In this document: piece by piece, positions 41,060 through 50,727 of the stretch | Layout: the number at the start of each line of letters is the position of its first letter | Position numbering within the stretch: position 1 is the stretch's first letter | Source of the DNA: Microbacterium sp. YJN-G | Lineage (GTDB): Bacteria; Actinomycetota; Actinomycetes; Actinomycetales; Microbacteriaceae | Assembly (NCBI RefSeq): GCF_015040615.1 | Contig: NZ_CP060402.1 | Span: forward strand, 1,116,001 to 1,180,000 | Length of the DNA stretch: 64,000 nt | Direction of reading: 5' to 3' | Notes under the pieces: model-generated | Seen by the model: only the letters and a program-made list of their open reading frames with translations | Told to the model about the DNA's origin: nothing | Databases searched by the model: none | Made by a program: the position numbers and the translations under genes

Positions 41060-41066
41060 TACAGTA
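41060..41066. promoter_or_regulatory. Overlapping divergent -10 elements (TACAGT / TACTGT)
   Basis: TACAGTA reads TACAGT rightward (7 nt before GTG 41073) and TACTGT leftward toward the RDD gene, 4 nt before its ATG. A symmetric hexamer pair sharing five bases is the layout described for bacterial bidirectional promoters. Confidence 0.5.
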
Positions 41067-41072
41067 AATCAG

Positions 41073-42062
41073 GTGGATGCCGATGCTCTCGCCGATGCGC
41101 GCCGTTCCGAGTGGGAGCGACTGGACGAGCTCAGCCGTAGGCGGCGCCTGAGCGGCGCCGAGGTCGACGAGCTCATCATGCGCTACCGCGCCGCCTCGGC
41201 CGATCTCGCCGAGCTGAAGACATCCGTCGGAGACTCACCGCAGGGCGCGTATCTGTCGACGATCCTCGCGGCGGCGCGGCTGCGGTTCACCGGAGCATCC
41301 GACAACATCCTCGCGCAGACGGCGCGGTTCTTCGCGCTGCAGCTGCCGGCGGCGCTGTACCGCATCCGCTGGACCACCGGGGTCATCGCCCTGGCCTTCA
41401 TCGCCCTGGTCGTCATCACGGGCGCGTGGATCGTCGCCGACACGCAGCGCCTCGCGACCCTCGGCACGCCGGAGGCGCTGCGTCAGTACGCGGAGGAGGA
41501 CTTCACCGGCTATTACCAGCCGATGACCTCGTTCGCCGGCATGGTCTGGACCAACAACGCCTGGATAGCCCTGCAGTGCGTGCTGTTCGGCGTCACCGGG
41601 ATCTGGCCGCTGTGGATGCTGATACAGAACGCCATGGGCCTGGGGGCGGCCTCTGCGGTGATGACTGCGCATGACCAGCTCGGCACGATGCTGCTGCACA
41701 TCACGCCGCATGGTCTGCTCGAGCTGACCGCGATCTTCGTTGCGGCGGCTGCGGGCCTGCACATCTTCTGGGCGTGGGCGGTGCCCGGTCATCGCACCAG
41801 GCTGGAATCGCTGGCCGCGGGCGGTCGGTCGCTGGCCACGGTCGCCATCGGGCTCGTGTTCGTGCTGCTGCTGTCGGGGCTCGTCGAAGGGTTCGTGACC
41901 GGATCGGCGCTGCCCTGGGCGGTGAAGATCGGCGTCGGTGCGCTCGCGCTGGCGGCGTTCCTCTTCTACATGCTCGTCATCGGCCGCAGGGCCGCCAGGC
42001 GCGGCGAGTCCGGCGACCTCGTCGAGTTCGAGGCGGGCACGCCCACTCTGACCGCGGGCTGA
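41073..42062 (+). CDS. Stage II sporulation protein M (SpoIIM)-like membrane protein
   Basis: A 329-residue membrane protein. A charged helical N-terminus (DARRSEWERLDELSRRRRLS) precedes about six helices; GMVWTNNAWIALQCVLFGVTG and ITPHGLLELTAIFVAAAAGL match the SpoIIM/DUF95 core, including the conserved HGxxE. GTG 41073 gives leaderless spacing from TACAGT; ATG 41055 would start upstream of that -10. The organism is a non-sporeformer by context, so the role is in the envelope rather than in sporulation. Confidence 0.86.
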   Translation: MDADALADARRSEWERLDELSRRRRLSGAEVDELIMRYRAASADLAELKTSVGDSPQGAYLSTILAAARLRFTGASDNILAQTARFFALQLPAALYRIRWTTGVIALAFIALVVITGAWIVADTQRLATLGTPEALRQYAEEDFTGYYQPMTSFAGMVWTNNAWIALQCVLFGVTGIWPLWMLIQNAMGLGAASAVMTAHDQLGTMLLHITPHGLLELTAIFVAAAAGLHIFWAWAVPGHRTRLESLAAGGRSLATVAIGLVFVLLLSGLVEGFVTGSALPWAVKIGVGALALAAFLFYMLVIGRRAARRGESGDLVEFEAGTPTLTAG

Positions 42063-42084
42063 CCCCGGCGAATCCCGCGCCCGC

Positions 42085-42864
42085 TCAGCTCGCGCGCGGG
42101 CTGTCGAAGAGTGCGCGGTAGGCGTATCCGGCGAGCATCGCACCGACGACGGGGAACACGAGGAACACCCACAGCTGCGCCAGGGCGTCGGTGCCGCCAT
42201 AGATCGCCGCCGCGATGGAACGCGCCGGGTTCACCGAGGTGTTGTCCACCGGGATGGCGATGAGGTGGATGAGCGTCAGTGACAGGCCGATCGCGATGCC
42301 GGCGTGCGTGGTGCCCCGCGTCGGATGGGTCGAACCCAGGATGACGAGCAGGAAGAACCCGGTGAGGATGACCTCGATGATGATCGCCGCCATCATCCCG
42401 AATCCGCCCGGGGAGTGGGGCCCCCAGCCGTTGCTGGCGAAGCCGGAGTCCTGCGCGGTGGTGAGCCAGTTCTCCGGCCCGAACAGTCCGATGAGCGTGA
42501 GCGCGGTGGAGGCGACCACGCCGCCCACGACCTGAGCGATGATGTACGGCACCACCTCACGCCACGCGATGCGCCCGGCGGCGGCTGCGCCCAGGGTCAC
42601 GGCGGGATTGAAGTGGCCGCCCGAGAGCGGGCCGAAGGCGTATACCCCGACCAGCACGGTCAGGCCGAAGGCGAGCGCGACGGCCACATAGACGCCCGAG
42701 AGTGCACCGGGTTCGGTGAAATGGTTCGAGGCGAAGATCGCCGTTCCGACCCCACCGAAGACGAGCAGGAAGGTGCCGAATCCCTCGGCGGCGAGCTTGG
42801 CGCCCAGGGATGCGGTCAGCGGGGCACCGGGGTCCGGCGCCGGTTCGATCGATGATTCGGTCAT
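42085..42864 (-). CDS. Aquaporin Z-like major intrinsic protein
   Basis: A 259-residue six-helix channel with both NPA boxes: SGGHFNPAVTLGAAAAG and NTSVNPARSIAAA. Residues around the selectivity filter (HFNPAV and a conserved Arg after the second NPA) fit a water-selective AqpZ rather than a glycerol facilitator. ATG 42864 has AAAGGGAG upstream; the longer frame adds an unlikely 29 residues. A TAGCAT -10 lies about 48 bp upstream. It follows catalase on the same strand, separated by a strong hairpin. Confidence 0.93.
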   Translation of the reverse strand: MTESSIEPAPDPGAPLTASLGAKLAAEGFGTFLLVFGGVGTAIFASNHFTEPGALSGVYVAVALAFGLTVLVGVYAFGPLSGGHFNPAVTLGAAAAGRIAWREVVPYIIAQVVGGVVASTALTLIGLFGPENWLTTAQDSGFASNGWGPHSPGGFGMMAAIIIEVILTGFFLLVILGSTHPTRGTTHAGIAIGLSLTLIHLIAIPVDNTSVNPARSIAAAIYGGTDALAQLWVFLVFPVVGAMLAGYAYRALFDSPRAS

Positions 42865-42911
42865 GGTCTCCCTTTCGTCGGTTCGATCGACTCCGATCGG
42901 ATCCACCGCAC

Positions 42912-42917
42912 ATGCTA
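42912..42917 (-). promoter_or_regulatory. -10 element (TAGCAT) of the aquaporin gene
   Basis: On the minus strand TAGCAT lies 47 bp before ATG 42864 and immediately after the catalase terminator hairpin. Confidence 0.45.
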
Positions 42918-42918
42918 G

Positions 42919-42950
42919 TGGGGGTCGGATGCCGAAGCATCCGACCCCCA
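42919..42950 (-). terminator. Strong hairpin after katA with UUCG loop
   Basis: A perfect 14-bp stem (TGGGGGTCGGATGC with GCATCCGACCCCCA) whose loop on the minus-strand RNA is UUCG closed by C-G, an exceptionally stable tetraloop. It lies 25 bp after the catalase stop. No U-run follows, so it may act as a U-less terminator or RNA stabiliser. Confidence 0.7.
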
Positions 42951-42975
42951 CGCGCGTCGAGGTGGAATCAGACGA

Positions 42976-44475
42976 TCACTCGCCGACGCCGACCGGCTCC
43001 TCCAGGTTGCCGGCGCCCGCGGCGACCAGGGCGCGGATGTCAGCTGCGACCTGCTGGTCGACCTGACCCCAGTACCAGAAGAACCGCTCCTGGATGGCTG
43101 GCACCGTCAGCGCCTCGTACTGGCCGGCGAGCGTCTGGATGAAGCGCTCGCGCTCCTCGGCGTTGAAGACGTCGTTGATCAGGGTGCGAGCCTGACCGAA
43201 GTCGTCGTCCTCGGAGTGCAGGGTGGCAGCCGAGCGCACGAGCTCCCCGTCGCTCTCCCAGCTCGCCTCGACACCGCGCTGCGCGTCGGCCTGCGGGCCA
43301 CCGGCGACACCGTACGAGTTGGGGGTGTAGACCCGGTGCTCTGCGGTGTTGTAGTGGTACTGCATGTTGCCCTCGTGCATGTAGTTGCTCGTGTGGGCGG
43401 CGTGCGGCTGGTTGACCGGCAGCTGGTTGTAGTTCGTGCCGATGCGGTAGCGCTGCGCGTCGGGGTAGGAGAACACGCGGGCCATCAGCATCTTGTCGGG
43501 CGAGATGCCGGTGCCGGGCACCTGGTTGCCGGGCGAGAAGGCGGCCTGCTCGATCTCGGCGAAGAAGTTCTTCGGGTTGCGGTTCAGGGTGAACGTGCCC
43601 ACCTTGATTCGCGGGTAGTCCTTCTTCGACCAGGTCTTGGTGAGGTCGAACGGGTTGAAGCGATAGGTCTTGGCCTCTTCATAGGGCATGACCTGGACGT
43701 ACACGTCCCAGGACGGGTTCTCGCCGCGCTCGATCGCCTCATACAGGTCGCGACGGTAGTAGTCGGCGTCCTGACCGGCGAGGCGCTCGGCCTCGTCGGC
43801 GAACATCGGCTCGACGCCCTGCTGGGAGAGGAAGTGGTACTGCACCCAGAAGCGCTCGCCGGCCTCGTTCACCCACTGGTACGTGTGCGAACCGTAACCG
43901 TTCATATGACGCCACGAGCGCGGCAGGCCGCGGTCGCCCATGACGTAGGTGACCTGGTGGGCCGACTCGGGGGAGAGGGTCCAGAAGTCCCACTGCATGT
44001 CGGCGTCGCGGAGGCCGGAGCCGGTCAGGCGCTTCTGCGAGTGGATGAAGTCGGGGAACTTCATGCCGTCCCGCAGGAAGAACGTCGGGGTGTTGTTGCC
44101 GACGATGTCGAGGTTGCCCTCGGGCGTGTAGAAGCGCAGCGAGAAGCCGCGCACGTCGCGCCAGGTGTCGGGGGAGCCCTGCTCGCCCGCGACCGAGGAG
44201 AAGCGGATCAGCGTCTCGCTCTTCGCGCCGGGCTGGAACACCGCCGCGCGGGTGTACTGCGAGACGTCCTCGGTGACGACGAACTCGCCGAACGCGCCGC
44301 CGCCCTTGGCGTGCGGGTTGCGCTCCGGCACGCGCTCGCGGTTGAACGACGCGAGCTTCTCGACCAGATAGCGGTCGTGCAGGGCGGTGATGCCGTCGGG
44401 GCCGGACGTCAGCGAGTGCGCGTCGCTGGCGACCGGGGTTCCGGTCTGGGTGGTCGTGAAGGACTTGTCGGTCAT
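42976..44475 (-). CDS. katA: Monofunctional haem catalase
   Basis: Decomposes hydrogen peroxide to water and oxygen. The 499-residue small-subunit catalase has the active-site His in [14 protein letters not shown], the Asn in [19 protein letters not shown] and the haem-ligand Tyr in [17 protein letters not shown]. Length matches clade-3 catalases. It starts one base after the stop of the Fur-family regulator, so the two are cotranscribed from the operator-bearing promoter at 44921-44968. Confidence 0.97.
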   Translation of the reverse strand: MTDKSFTTTQTGTPVASDAHSLTSGPDGITALHDRYLVEKLASFNRERVPERNPHAKGGGAFGEFVVTEDVSQYTRAAVFQPGAKSETLIRFSSVAGEQGSPDTWRDVRGFSLRFYTPEGNLDIVGNNTPTFFLRDGMKFPDFIHSQKRLTGSGLRDADMQWDFWTLSPESAHQVTYVMGDRGLPRSWRHMNGYGSHTYQWVNEAGERFWVQYHFLSQQGVEPMFADEAERLAGQDADYYRRDLYEAIERGENPSWDVYVQVMPYEEAKTYRFNPFDLTKTWSKKDYPRIKVGTFTLNRNPKNFFAEIEQAAFSPGNQVPGTGISPDKMLMARVFSYPDAQRYRIGTNYNQLPVNQPHAAHTSNYMHEGNMQYHYNTAEHRVYTPNSYGVAGGPQADAQRGVEASWESDGELVRSAATLHSEDDDFGQARTLINDVFNAEERERFIQTLAGQYEALTVPAIQERFFWYWGQVDQQVAADIRALVAAGAGNLEEPVGVGE

Positions 44476-44476
44476 A

Positions 44477-44914
44477 TCACTTGTTCCTTTCGCAATCGGA
44501 GCAGATGGCTCGGTAGGTCACAGAGGCTTCGATGATCCGCATCCCGTGGTCGTGGGACGGATGCAGGCAGGGCGCGGCGCCGACCGCGCAGGCGACGTCT
44601 TCGACGCGGCCGCATTCGACGCACTGCAGGTGGTGATGATTGTCGAACTCGTGCTGCACCTCGTACAGCGCGCTCGGCGCGTCGGGCAGGCTCACCCTGC
44701 GGACGAGCCCCGCAGCGGTGAGGTCGCCGAGGATGCCGTGAACGGTGGGAAGCGCGACGCCGCTGAGTGTCTCGCGCAGTGCCGAGTGGACGGTGTCCGC
44801 CGAGGCGTGCGGTCGAGTGGACAAGGTGTTCAGGACGGCGACCCGCTGCACCGTGACACGAAGGCCCGCGGCGCGCAGGCGCGTGGGTGCTTCGTCGGGT
44901 GCGGCGATCGTCAT
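44477..44914 (-). CDS. Fur-family transcriptional regulator (PerR/CatR-like)
   Basis: A 145-residue metal-dependent repressor. The winged helix ([34 protein letters not shown]) is followed by the metal-sensing [20 protein letters not shown] and a C-terminal CSDC pair, so both structural zinc cysteine pairs are present. Adjacency to catalase indicates peroxide sensing. ATG 44914 lies 6 nt after TACAAT, a leaderless arrangement; the longer frame runs through the promoter. Autoregulation through the flanking inverted repeat is likely. Confidence 0.93.
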   Translation of the reverse strand: MTIAAPDEAPTRLRAAGLRVTVQRVAVLNTLSTRPHASADTVHSALRETLSGVALPTVHGILGDLTAAGLVRRVSLPDAPSALYEVQHEFDNHHHLQCVECGRVEDVACAVGAAPCLHPSHDHGMRIIEASVTYRAICSDCERNK

Positions 44915-44920
44915 GATTCG

Positions 44921-44968
44921 ATTGTACCTTCTTCTGAATGATTTACAACACCGAATCATTCAGAAGAA
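44921..44968 (-). promoter_or_regulatory. fur-katA promoter with 15-bp perfect inverted-repeat operator
   Basis: On the minus strand: TTGTAA (44943-44948), 16-bp spacer, TACAAT (44921-44926), 6 nt, ATG 44914. Arms TTCTTCTGAATGATT (44929-44943) and AATCATTCAGAAGAA (44954-44968) are exact complements with a 10-nt spacer; one arm fills the -35/-10 spacer and the other lies just upstream of -35. AT-rich, unlike its surroundings. Confidence 0.75.
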
Positions 44969-44972
44969 ATCG

Positions 44973-46280
44973 CTACAGCCGGCCGGCGGCCTTGAGCTCG
45001 AGGTAGCGGTCCGCGATCCGCGGCGGCAGCTCATCCGGGTCGGCGGCGATCGCCTCGCCTCCCACCCGCCGCACGGCATCCGCCACGATCTGCGCATCGC
45101 GGATGGTCTGCTCGGCCGCAGCGGCGAGGTAAACGTCCAGGCGCGAGTCGCGGCGGCGGGCGAGCTGCACGATCGAGTCGTCGGTGGCGGATCCGACCAG
45201 CAGCGTCGTGGCGCGTGAGGCGTCGGGGAAGGCGCCGAGGAACCCGCGCGCCGACTCGGCGGCATCCTGTGCGGTGAGCACGACCACGAGCGAGGGCCGC
45301 GTGGTCAGCGTGCGGACGGCGGCGAAGGCCCCCGTCCAGTCGGTGTCGACCAGACGAGCGTGCACGGGCGCCATGGCATCGGTCAGTGCGGGCAGGAGCC
45401 CGGCGCCGTCGACGCCGGTCACCCGGGCGCGGGCGACGCGGTCGTACATCAGCAGGTGCACGTGATCGCCCGCGCGCGAGGCGAGGGCCGCCAGCAGCAG
45501 TGCGGCCTCGAGCGCGGCATCCAGCCGTGTGCTGTCGCCCACGCGCGCCGCCGAGGTGCGGCCGGTGTCGATGAGGATCACGACCTGCCTGTCGCGCTCC
45601 GGGCGCCAGGTGCGCAGCATGGTCGTCCCCGCCCGCGCCGTGGCCCGCCAGTCGATCGAGCGGATGTCATCGCCGCGCACGTACTCGCGCAGCGAGTCGA
45701 ACTCGGTGCCCTGGCCGCGCACCTGGATCGACGTGTTGCCGTCGAGCTCGCGCAGGCGCGCGAGCCGCGACGGGAGGTGCTTGCGCGAGGTGAAGGCGGG
45801 CAGCACGCGCAGCGCCCCGCGTACATCGTGCCTGGCCTGCCGCCCGGCGAGCCCGAGCGGCCCGCGCGAGCGGATGACCACGAACTCGCTGGAGAGCTCG
45901 CCGCGGCGCCGGGGGAGGAGCGGGGTCTGCAGCCTGCGGCGCTCGCCGGGAGGGATGCTGAGTCGCTCGCGCGTGAGGGGCGCGCCGGCGGTGGGCTGCC
46001 AGGCGTCGCGCAGCTGCCCGCGCAGCGTGCGCGAGCCGGTGTTCTGCAGCGCCACGCTGGTGACGACCGGCTCACCCAGCCGTGCCCGGGCGGGGATCGA
46101 CCGGGTGACGACGACCGCGCGCGGGCTGGCCGCGAGGACGACGTCGAGGGTCACGAGCACCGTGCACAGCAGCAGCCACACCCCGAGCACCGCCCACGCC
46201 GGAAGCCCCGCCGCGCTCAGCAGCACGATCGGTGCGACGCCCAGCGCGATCAGCGGCGCCAGCAGTGCGGTGACGTACAT
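44973..46280 (-). CDS. DUF58 domain-containing protein (vWA-like)
   Basis: A 435-residue protein with two N-terminal helices (residues 1-45) and a DUF58 region: RGQGTEFDSLREYVRGDDIR and SIDWRATARAGTTMLRTWRPER, followed by a vWA-like fold beginning VVILIDTGRTS. DUF58 proteins are standard partners of MoxR AAA+ ATPases, here one base upstream. The start at 46280 (MYVTALLAPL) is chosen to fit the MoxR stop. The role is probably assembly or quality control at the envelope. Confidence 0.88.
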   Translation of the reverse strand: MYVTALLAPLIALGVAPIVLLSAAGLPAWAVLGVWLLLCTVLVTLDVVLAASPRAVVVTRSIPARARLGEPVVTSVALQNTGSRTLRGQLRDAWQPTAGAPLTRERLSIPPGERRRLQTPLLPRRRGELSSEFVVIRSRGPLGLAGRQARHDVRGALRVLPAFTSRKHLPSRLARLRELDGNTSIQVRGQGTEFDSLREYVRGDDIRSIDWRATARAGTTMLRTWRPERDRQVVILIDTGRTSAARVGDSTRLDAALEAALLLAALASRAGDHVHLLMYDRVARARVTGVDGAGLLPALTDAMAPVHARLVDTDWTGAFAAVRTLTTRPSLVVVLTAQDAAESARGFLGAFPDASRATTLLVGSATDDSIVQLARRRDSRLDVYLAAAAEQTIRDAQIVADAVRRVGGEAIAADPDELPPRIADRYLELKAAGRL

Positions 46281-46281
46281 C

Positions 46282-47297
<1,016 letters not shown>

Positions 47298-47301
<4 letters not shown>

Positions 47302-48521
47302 GGGCGGTTCCTTTCGGTGCGGACGGCGTCGTCGACGGCCGTCTCGAGTTCGGAGAGTCGGCGGGCGAGCTCGACGAGCTCGTGGTCGGTGGCGGGAGTG
47401 GGGCCCCCGAGCAGGTCGTACAGCGCGGTGCGCGGCACGCGCAGCCGGTCGGATGCGGCATCCGCGACCTCGGCGGCCGACGCACGCGGGCTCAGCGCCA
47501 GACGGGCGGCGAGGCGCGTCAGCGTGCCCTCGCGGATCGCGGCACCCGCATGTGCGGCATCCGCCGCTCTGGCGGTCAGCCGTGCGCGGCCCTGCATGGT
47601 CTCGGATGCCCGCACCGTGACCGGCAGCGACTCGGCCACGAGCGGGCCGAAGCGGCGGCCGCGCCACCCGATCGCCGCGAGTCCGGCGAGCAGCAGCGTG
47701 ATGATGACGGGGGTCACCCACTCGGGCGTCAGCTCGGCCAGCGTGCCCGGCTGCTCGCCCGTGATGTCGCTGTCGGCGAAGCTCGGCACGTACCAGACGA
47801 TCGGCTCGCCCTGAGCGAGCAGTGCGAGGCCGAGCGCGGCGTTGCCGTTCTCGGCGAGGGCGTCGTTCGAGAGCAGGTGGGTGCCCTCGACGAGGGTGAT
47901 CGTGCGATCGCCGGCTGAACCGCGCAGCACGGCGGCCGCACCGGATTCGGTGCGGAAGCAGCCGTCGACGCTCGCGGCGGGGAGGAACATCCGCTGCGCC
48001 TCGATGGTGCCGACCCGCGCGAACTCCGAGAGTGTGCATTCGGCCTCGACGACGCCCGCGTCGCCCGGTGCATCCTCGCCGAGGTCGAGCAGGCGCAGCA
48101 TCCGGGCGCTGCTGCTGAGCAGCACGGTGCGGTCGGCGCGGTCGATGAGGGCGAGCGCGCCCTCATCGGTCAGGGTGAAGGGGTCGGCCATCACGAGAGT
48201 CGCACCGTCGTCGAGTGCATCGACGGTCGCCGCCCTCGTGCGGGTGGTCGTGACCTCGACCCCCTGATCGCGTACGAGCTCGGCGAGGGCCTTCGCGCCC
48301 GGCGGCCCCGGGTTCTCGGGGTTCAGGCTGCCGCTGAGATCGGGGGCGGTCACGGCGAACCGCAGTGACAGCAGGGCGATGCCGATCAGCAGCACGATGA
48401 CGAACAGCCACCCCAGCAGCCGTCTGCCGCGGCCGTGCGGTCGCGGCGCGGCCGTGGACGTCGGCGCCGACACCTCTTCCGTTGTGGCGGACAGTGCCTG
48501 CGGCGCGTCGACGACGGTCAT
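47298..48521 (-). CDS. DUF4350 domain-containing membrane protein
   Basis: A 407-residue protein with one helix near residues 36-57 (LLGWLFVIVLLIGIALLSLRF), an extracytoplasmic DUF4350 domain (LSGSLNPENPGPPGAKALAE; VWYVPSFADSDITG), a second helix near 265-285 (VTPVIITLLLAGLAAIGWRG) and a cytoplasmic helical tail. It fits the DUF4129-DUF4350-MoxR-DUF58 operon of Actinobacteria. Start and stop overlap the neighbours by 4 bp, so the complex members are cotranslated. Confidence 0.86.
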
Positions 48522-49192
48522 GCCGGCACCGCCTCAGCGGACTGGTGGACCTCAGCGGACTGGTGCAGGGGGGTGGTGTGCCGGACGGCATCGTCGGTCG
48601 CGGCCAGCGCTCGGTAGCGCGCCTCATCGGCGGGCTCTCGCAGGTAACGGACGGCGTCGAAGGCCGTGGCCGCGCGGTGCAGCCTGTCGTCCAGCCCCGG
48701 CAACGACGTGATCGCCTCACGCACGATGCCCTGCGCGGTGGCGCCGGGTGCCGGGTCGATGAGATCCCGTTCGATCAGTCCCCGTGCCAGTGCGCGGAAC
48801 CTCAGCACGACAGCGCCGTCCCAGTCCTGCTCGCGTGCCCGCCGTTCGGCATCCGTGCGCAGCTGTGCGGCCGTGCGATCGTCGCGTTCGCCGAGCAGAT
48901 CGGAGTGACCGCGCGTCGAGCGCGACGCCCGAGGGCGGCCCCACACGAGCAGCGCGACGACGAGGGCTGCGATCACCACGATCACGATCGCGACGAGGGC
49001 GACCGGCGCGGCGCCGCCCGCGCCGTCCGTCGTGAACAGCGACGTGAACCAGTTCCAGACGCCGGCGGCGAACTCATCGAACCAGGTCGGCTTCGCCGCC
49101 TGGTACTCGCGCTCGGCCAGCTCCTCCTCCGCCCGGCGTCTGGCATCGTCGCCATCAGGGATGAAGACGTCGGTGAGGGCGAGGAGCGTCAT
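48518..49192 (-). CDS. DUF4129 domain-containing membrane protein
   Basis: A 224-residue protein with a short N-terminal region (FDEFAAGVWNWFTSLF), one helix near residues 66-87 (VALVAIVIVVIAALVVALLVW) and a cytoplasmic DUF4129 domain: REQDWDGAVVLRFRALARGL and DAVRYLREPADEARYRAL. ATG 49192 overlaps the stop of the gene before it (ATGA). DUF4129 is at times fused to transglutaminase-like proteins; here it stands alone. Confidence 0.86.
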   Translation of the reverse strand: MTLLALTDVFIPDGDDARRRAEEELAEREYQAAKPTWFDEFAAGVWNWFTSLFTTDGAGGAAPVALVAIVIVVIAALVVALLVWGRPRASRSTRGHSDLLGERDDRTAAQLRTDAERRAREQDWDGAVVLRFRALARGLIERDLIDPAPGATAQGIVREAITSLPGLDDRLHRAATAFDAVRYLREPADEARYRALAATDDAVRHTTPLHQSAEVHQSAEAVPA

Positions 49193-50556
49193 GCGTTCGA
49201 GCCGGGTGCCGTCCACGAATCCGCGGCTCCCGGCGCGCTGGAGGGCGCGGCGGAGGGGGGAGCGGCAGGCTGCGGATTCTGCGGGGCGGGCGGGTACTGA
49301 CCTGCCGGATACTGGGCCGGCGGGTGCTGAGCGGGTGGATACGGTGCCGGTGGGTACTGGGCCGGCGGGTACTGTGCCGCCGGGTATTGCGCTCCGGGGT
49401 ACTGACCTGCCGGGTGCTGCGCCGGCGGATAGCCGGCGGGGGCATATCCGGGCGCGTATCCGGGATGTGTGGTCGGCCGCGGAGTCTTGGACACCGCCCG
49501 GGCCGGGTCGACGGCGTACGGATCGCCGAGCTGCTCGTCCGGCGTGCCGTGCGAGGCGAGCTCGACGTGGCGGATGAGCGTCTGGTCCAGCGCCTCGTAA
49601 CGCATCCGGCTGTCGAGATAGATCAGAGTTGCACCGGTGCCCTGCACGACGATGGCGATGGCCTGCACCGCCAGCAGCAGCACCTGCGGCACCACGTTCG
49701 CGGCGATGATGGCGATGACCTCGCTCGGGCCCTCGGCGCCGGTGGGCGCCACGATGCCCGTGATCATCGTCGAGACGATCGTGACGGGGAAGGCGACCAC
49801 CTGCATGGCGAGCCCCATGATCAGGTTGATCAGGACCATGATTCCCAGCGCCGGCCAGAACCGTCCGCGGATCAGGCGCCACGAGCGCACCAGTGCGGCG
49901 CCCAGCGTCGCGTGCTCGAGCACGAGCACCGACGGAACCACGAGCAGCTTGGTGGTCAGCCACAGGAACAGCGGGATGCTGCCGAGCAGGAGCACCAGGC
50001 CGATGATGACCGACAGCACGATGGATCCGGTGCTGTCGAACCCGCCGAGTGCGAGGACGCCGAAGACGATCCCGAACACGATCGCCGTCCACAGCAGAGC
50101 CGCCAGCGCCTGCAGCAGCGTGTAGGAGAACAGCCGCCAGAAGGCGGGCTTGACCCGGCTCCACAGCATCCGCAGTGACGCCTTGCGTGACAGGGCGGCG
50201 TACGAGACGTCGGCGGCGACCAGGCCCTGCACCACTGCCGTCAGCGCGACGGTGACCAGCGCCATGACGATGGCGGCGAGGCCGCCGAGCGCGATCGAGC
50301 CGGCGACGATCGCGCCGAAGTCGGGCGAGGACGGCGGGACCGAGGCGATGCGCAGCGCGACGAACCAGCCGACGAGCAGCATGACGCCGGCGGTGATGAT
50401 CCCGACGACGAACTGCACGACCACGGCGAACCCGAAGAGCACCTTCGGGTTGTGTCGCAGGCCCGCGAACGCGCGCCCGAGGATCATCCCGAACTGCATC
50501 GGATGCAGCGGGATCGCACCCTTCCTCGGCGCGGGCGTCCAGGTCTGTCCGGTCAT
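49189..50556 (-). CDS. Glycerophosphoryl diester phosphodiesterase membrane-domain protein with QYPPA-rich tail
   Basis: A 455-residue polytopic protein. GMILGRAFAGLRHNPKVLFG begins the membrane domain of about six to eight helices (to about residue 330) resembling the membrane part of GlpQ-type GPDPases; the catalytic domain is absent. The last 110 residues are repeats of PPAQYP, PAGQYP and PPAQHP. ATG 50556 has GGGAGGGAG upstream. It heads the DUF4129-DUF4350-MoxR-DUF58 operon and is divergent from mtrA. Confidence 0.8.
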   Translation of the reverse strand: MTGQTWTPAPRKGAIPLHPMQFGMILGRAFAGLRHNPKVLFGFAVVVQFVVGIITAGVMLLVGWFVALRIASVPPSSPDFGAIVAGSIALGGLAAIVMALVTVALTAVVQGLVAADVSYAALSRKASLRMLWSRVKPAFWRLFSYTLLQALAALLWTAIVFGIVFGVLALGGFDSTGSIVLSVIIGLVLLLGSIPLFLWLTTKLLVVPSVLVLEHATLGAALVRSWRLIRGRFWPALGIMVLINLIMGLAMQVVAFPVTIVSTMITGIVAPTGAEGPSEVIAIIAANVVPQVLLLAVQAIAIVVQGTGATLIYLDSRMRYEALDQTLIRHVELASHGTPDEQLGDPYAVDPARAVSKTPRPTTHPGYAPGYAPAGYPPAQHPAGQYPGAQYPAAQYPPAQYPPAPYPPAQHPPAQYPAGQYPPAPQNPQPAAPPSAAPSSAPGAADSWTAPGSNA

Positions 50557-50653
50557 TCCGCACTCCCTCCCCATGTGCCCTCTTATCGTGGCACACCGGG
50601 TGGCGAGTCCGTCGGCACGCGGCGGCATCCGGGATGACAGCCACATTCTCAAG

Positions 50654-50659
50654 TAGGCT
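50654..50659 (+). promoter_or_regulatory. Probable mtrA -10 element (TAGGCT)
   Basis: TAGGCT lies 68 bp before the mtrA ATG, giving a leader of about 60 nt that contains a six-codon open frame at 50711-50731. Confidence 0.45.
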
Positions 50660-50727
50660 GATCCGAGTCGCGGTCGCGCGGGGATCCCGCCGACCGCTTC
50701 GAAGAGAAAGATGAGGCTGGGCAGAAG

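Noticed and set aside
43216..44535. 439-codon plus-strand frame
   Set aside because: Antisense to catalase, whose active-site motifs are intact.
49300..49450. Repetitive DNA considered as a CRISPR-like array
   Set aside because: Units are short, contiguous and in frame with the QYPPA protein tail; no spacer structure.
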